Origin: Devosia oryzisoli
Lineage (GTDB): Bacteria; Pseudomonadota; Alphaproteobacteria; Rhizobiales; Devosiaceae
Assembly: GCF_014837245.1 (NCBI RefSeq)
Contig: NZ_JACYFU010000004.1
Span: 186,001-250,000, forward strand
Length of the DNA: 64,000 nt
Reading direction: 5' to 3'
The notes under the pieces were generated by a model. The model was not told where the DNA came from. It worked only from the letters and a program-made list of their open reading frames with translations, and made no database searches. Positions 62,775 through 64,000 of the stretch are shown here, one piece after another (the stretch's first letter is position 1; each line of letters opens with the position of its first letter). A program made the translations under genes and the position numbers.

Positions 62775-64000
62775 TCAAGCCTCGACAGGCACCGCGTGCA
62801 CAGAACGTCCTTGCGGCTGGCTCCCCGACCCCTTGAACCGGAAGGCCAGGATCAGCACGATCGCGAACGAGATCACCTGATACCAAAGGGCAAGGGCCGT
62901 GGCATCGGCGAATGCGGCGTGCGGGCCGGCGCCGGCGGCAAAGTTGTTGCCGAGGTTGGTGAAAAAGATTTGGCCCACCAAAGCGACGCCGAGCGCGCCG
63001 CCCACCTGCTGGAATGCCTGAAGTGCACCCGAACCCGCGCCGGCGTCGCGATTGGGAACGCTGCGCAGGACCAGTTGGAACAGCGACGAAAAGCCCAGGC
63101 CCAGACCAATGCCGGCGATCAACAACGGCGGCAGGAACCACCAGTGGTCGATCGTGTCAGCCACGCCGGCAATGATGAAATGGAGCCAGCCGATGCCGAA
63201 GGTGAGCAGCCCCGCTGCGGCGACGAGACGGGAACGCAGATAATGCGCTCCGAAGCGGCCCGCGATGAAGGAGGCGATCAACACGCCTACCGAGAATGGT
63301 GTGTTGGTGAGGCCAGATTCCAGTGGTGTGAAGTTGAAGCCCGCCTGCAGCAGCAACGAAATCACCATGAACATGCCCGGAATGCCCGAAGCGAAAACGG
63401 TGACGACGAAGGCGCCGAACATGAAGTCCTTGCTGCGCAGCAGGTCATAGTTGAGCAGTTGCGGTTCCCCCGCCTGAGCGCGCCGGCGCTGCCACAGGTA
63501 GAACAGGCCGAGCATGACCAGCCCGAGCGCGATCAGCCCGAACGCCCAGAGCGGCCAGCCATAAGTGCGCCCCTCGACGATCGGGAACACCACGGCGACG
63601 ATACCAAGGCCAAAAAGCGCGATGCCCACATAGTCGTTCTTGAGCTCGGCATGGCCGGGCAGGCGCGGGATCAGGAACCATCCGGCAACGACCGCCAGAA
63701 TGCCGATGGGCACGTTGACAAGAAAGATTGGCTGCCAATCGAGCCCGAAGATGTGCGCGTCGATCAAGACCCCGCCCAGGATCGGCCCGCACACCGAGGC
63801 GAGACCCGCCGAAAGACCGAACAGGGAGAAGGCCTGCCCGCGTTCCTGCGGCGGAAAGGTCACGGTGGCGATGGCCAGCACCTGCGGCGTCATCATGGCG
63901 CCGGCAAACCCCTGCAGGACGCGCGCCGCGATGAGCATCTCGATGCTGGGGGAGAGACCGCACAATGCCGAAGCCGCGGTGAAAGCGCCGACCCCGAGCA
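62775..64000 (-). CDS. MFS drug transporter (DHA2 family, 14-span type), 5' end off window
   Basis: A membrane protein of which about 408 C-terminal residues are seen. The frame stays open to the window edge. It includes RVLQGFAGAMMTPQVLAIAT (motif C-like antiporter block), VCGPILGGVLIDA and ALQAFQQVGGALGVALVGQI. The spacing of spans fits the 14-helix EmrB/QacA-type drug:proton antiporters. Substrate unknown. Sits at the right end, convergent with the TSUP gene. Confidence 0.87.
   Translation of the reverse strand, partial: LGVGAFTAASALCGLSPSIEMLIAARVLQGFAGAMMTPQVLAIATVTFPPQERGQAFSLFGLSAGLASVCGPILGGVLIDAHIFGLDWQPIFLVNVPIGILAVVAGWFLIPRLPGHAELKNDYVGIALFGLGIVAVVFPIVEGRTYGWPLWAFGLIALGLVMLGLFYLWQRRRAQAGEPQLLNYDLLRSKDFMFGAFVVTVFASGIPGMFMVISLLLQAGFNFTPLESGLTNTPFSVGVLIASFIAGRFGAHYLRSRLVAAAGLLTFGIGWLHFIIAGVADTIDHWWFLPPLLIAGIGLGLGFSSLFQLVLRSVPNRDAGAGSGALQAFQQVGGALGVALVGQIFFTNLGNNFAAGAGPHAAFADATALALWYQVISFAIVLILAFRFKGSGSQPQGRSVHAVPVEA

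Overview
The window looks like chromosomal DNA from a high-GC alphaproteobacterium of the order Hyphomicrobiales (Rhizobiales), most plausibly a Devosia-like member of Devosiaceae. This is inferred from gene content and order (ruvCAB-ybgC-tolQRAB, tkt-gap-pgk-fba with zapA and a DUF4164 gene, rpmH-rnpA-yidC-engB, a RirA-type iron box), not from a database search. The genus is uncertain. Most genes are housekeeping or transport genes. I see no CRISPR array, prophage or intact insertion sequence.

Layout. 1-3 kb: a nucleoside hydrolase fragment, an M20 amidohydrolase, a phosphoribosyltransferase and a CsbD protein. 3-9 kb: two divergent arms of one transport locus, with ATPase and permease on the minus strand and binding protein, PP2C-like phosphatase and DeoR regulator on the plus strand. 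The partner genes suggest import of a phosphorylated solute rather than iron. 9-13 kb: a second, FbpABC-type ferric iron transporter with a candidate RirA box. 13-13.5 kb: a decayed stretch with a serine-recombinase tail beside tRNA-Arg. 13.6-16.5 kb: an orphan histidine kinase and an unusual flavoprotein. 16.6-19.9 kb: rpmH-rnpA-yidC-engB. 19.8-22.1 kb: a glutamine amidotransferase, MsrB and a fasciclin protein. 22.3-31 kb (minus): tolB, tolA, tolR, tolQ, ybgC, a NUDIX gene, a phosphoesterase, ruvB, a vapBC toxin-antitoxin pair, ruvA and ruvC. 31-36 kb: a diguanylate cyclase, YebC, a YmdB-type phosphoesterase, fau with a probable 6S RNA in front, a lytic transglycosylase, zapA and a DUF4164 gene. 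36-51 kb: the glycolytic set tkt-gap ... pgk-fba, with a GlgE-type glucan/trehalose cluster (treS-like, malQ, glgE, mak and a glgB relic) lodged between gap and pgk. 51-56 kb: a ThiE-like protein, a Sel1-repeat protein, an inositol monophosphatase, and a MotA-like/OmpA-like pair. 56.5-59.5 kb: pal, cpoB and tilS. 59.5-64 kb: an anti-sigma/ECF sigma pair, argB, a TSUP permease and a truncated MFS transporter.

Working together. The two Tol-Pal blocks (tolQRAB at 22-26 kb on minus, pal-cpoB at 56-58 kb on plus) encode one envelope machine. Their orientation is what a single inversion of about 34 kb would leave behind. The glg block would turn trehalose into maltose, maltose-1-phosphate and alpha-glucan, but the adjacent branching-enzyme gene survives only as a frameshifted 3' stub. 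The ruv operon carries a VapBC module fused into it by tight overlaps. The most rewarding leads are the AfuABC/PP2C/DeoR locus, the Tol-Pal split, vapBC inside ruv, and the glgB relic.
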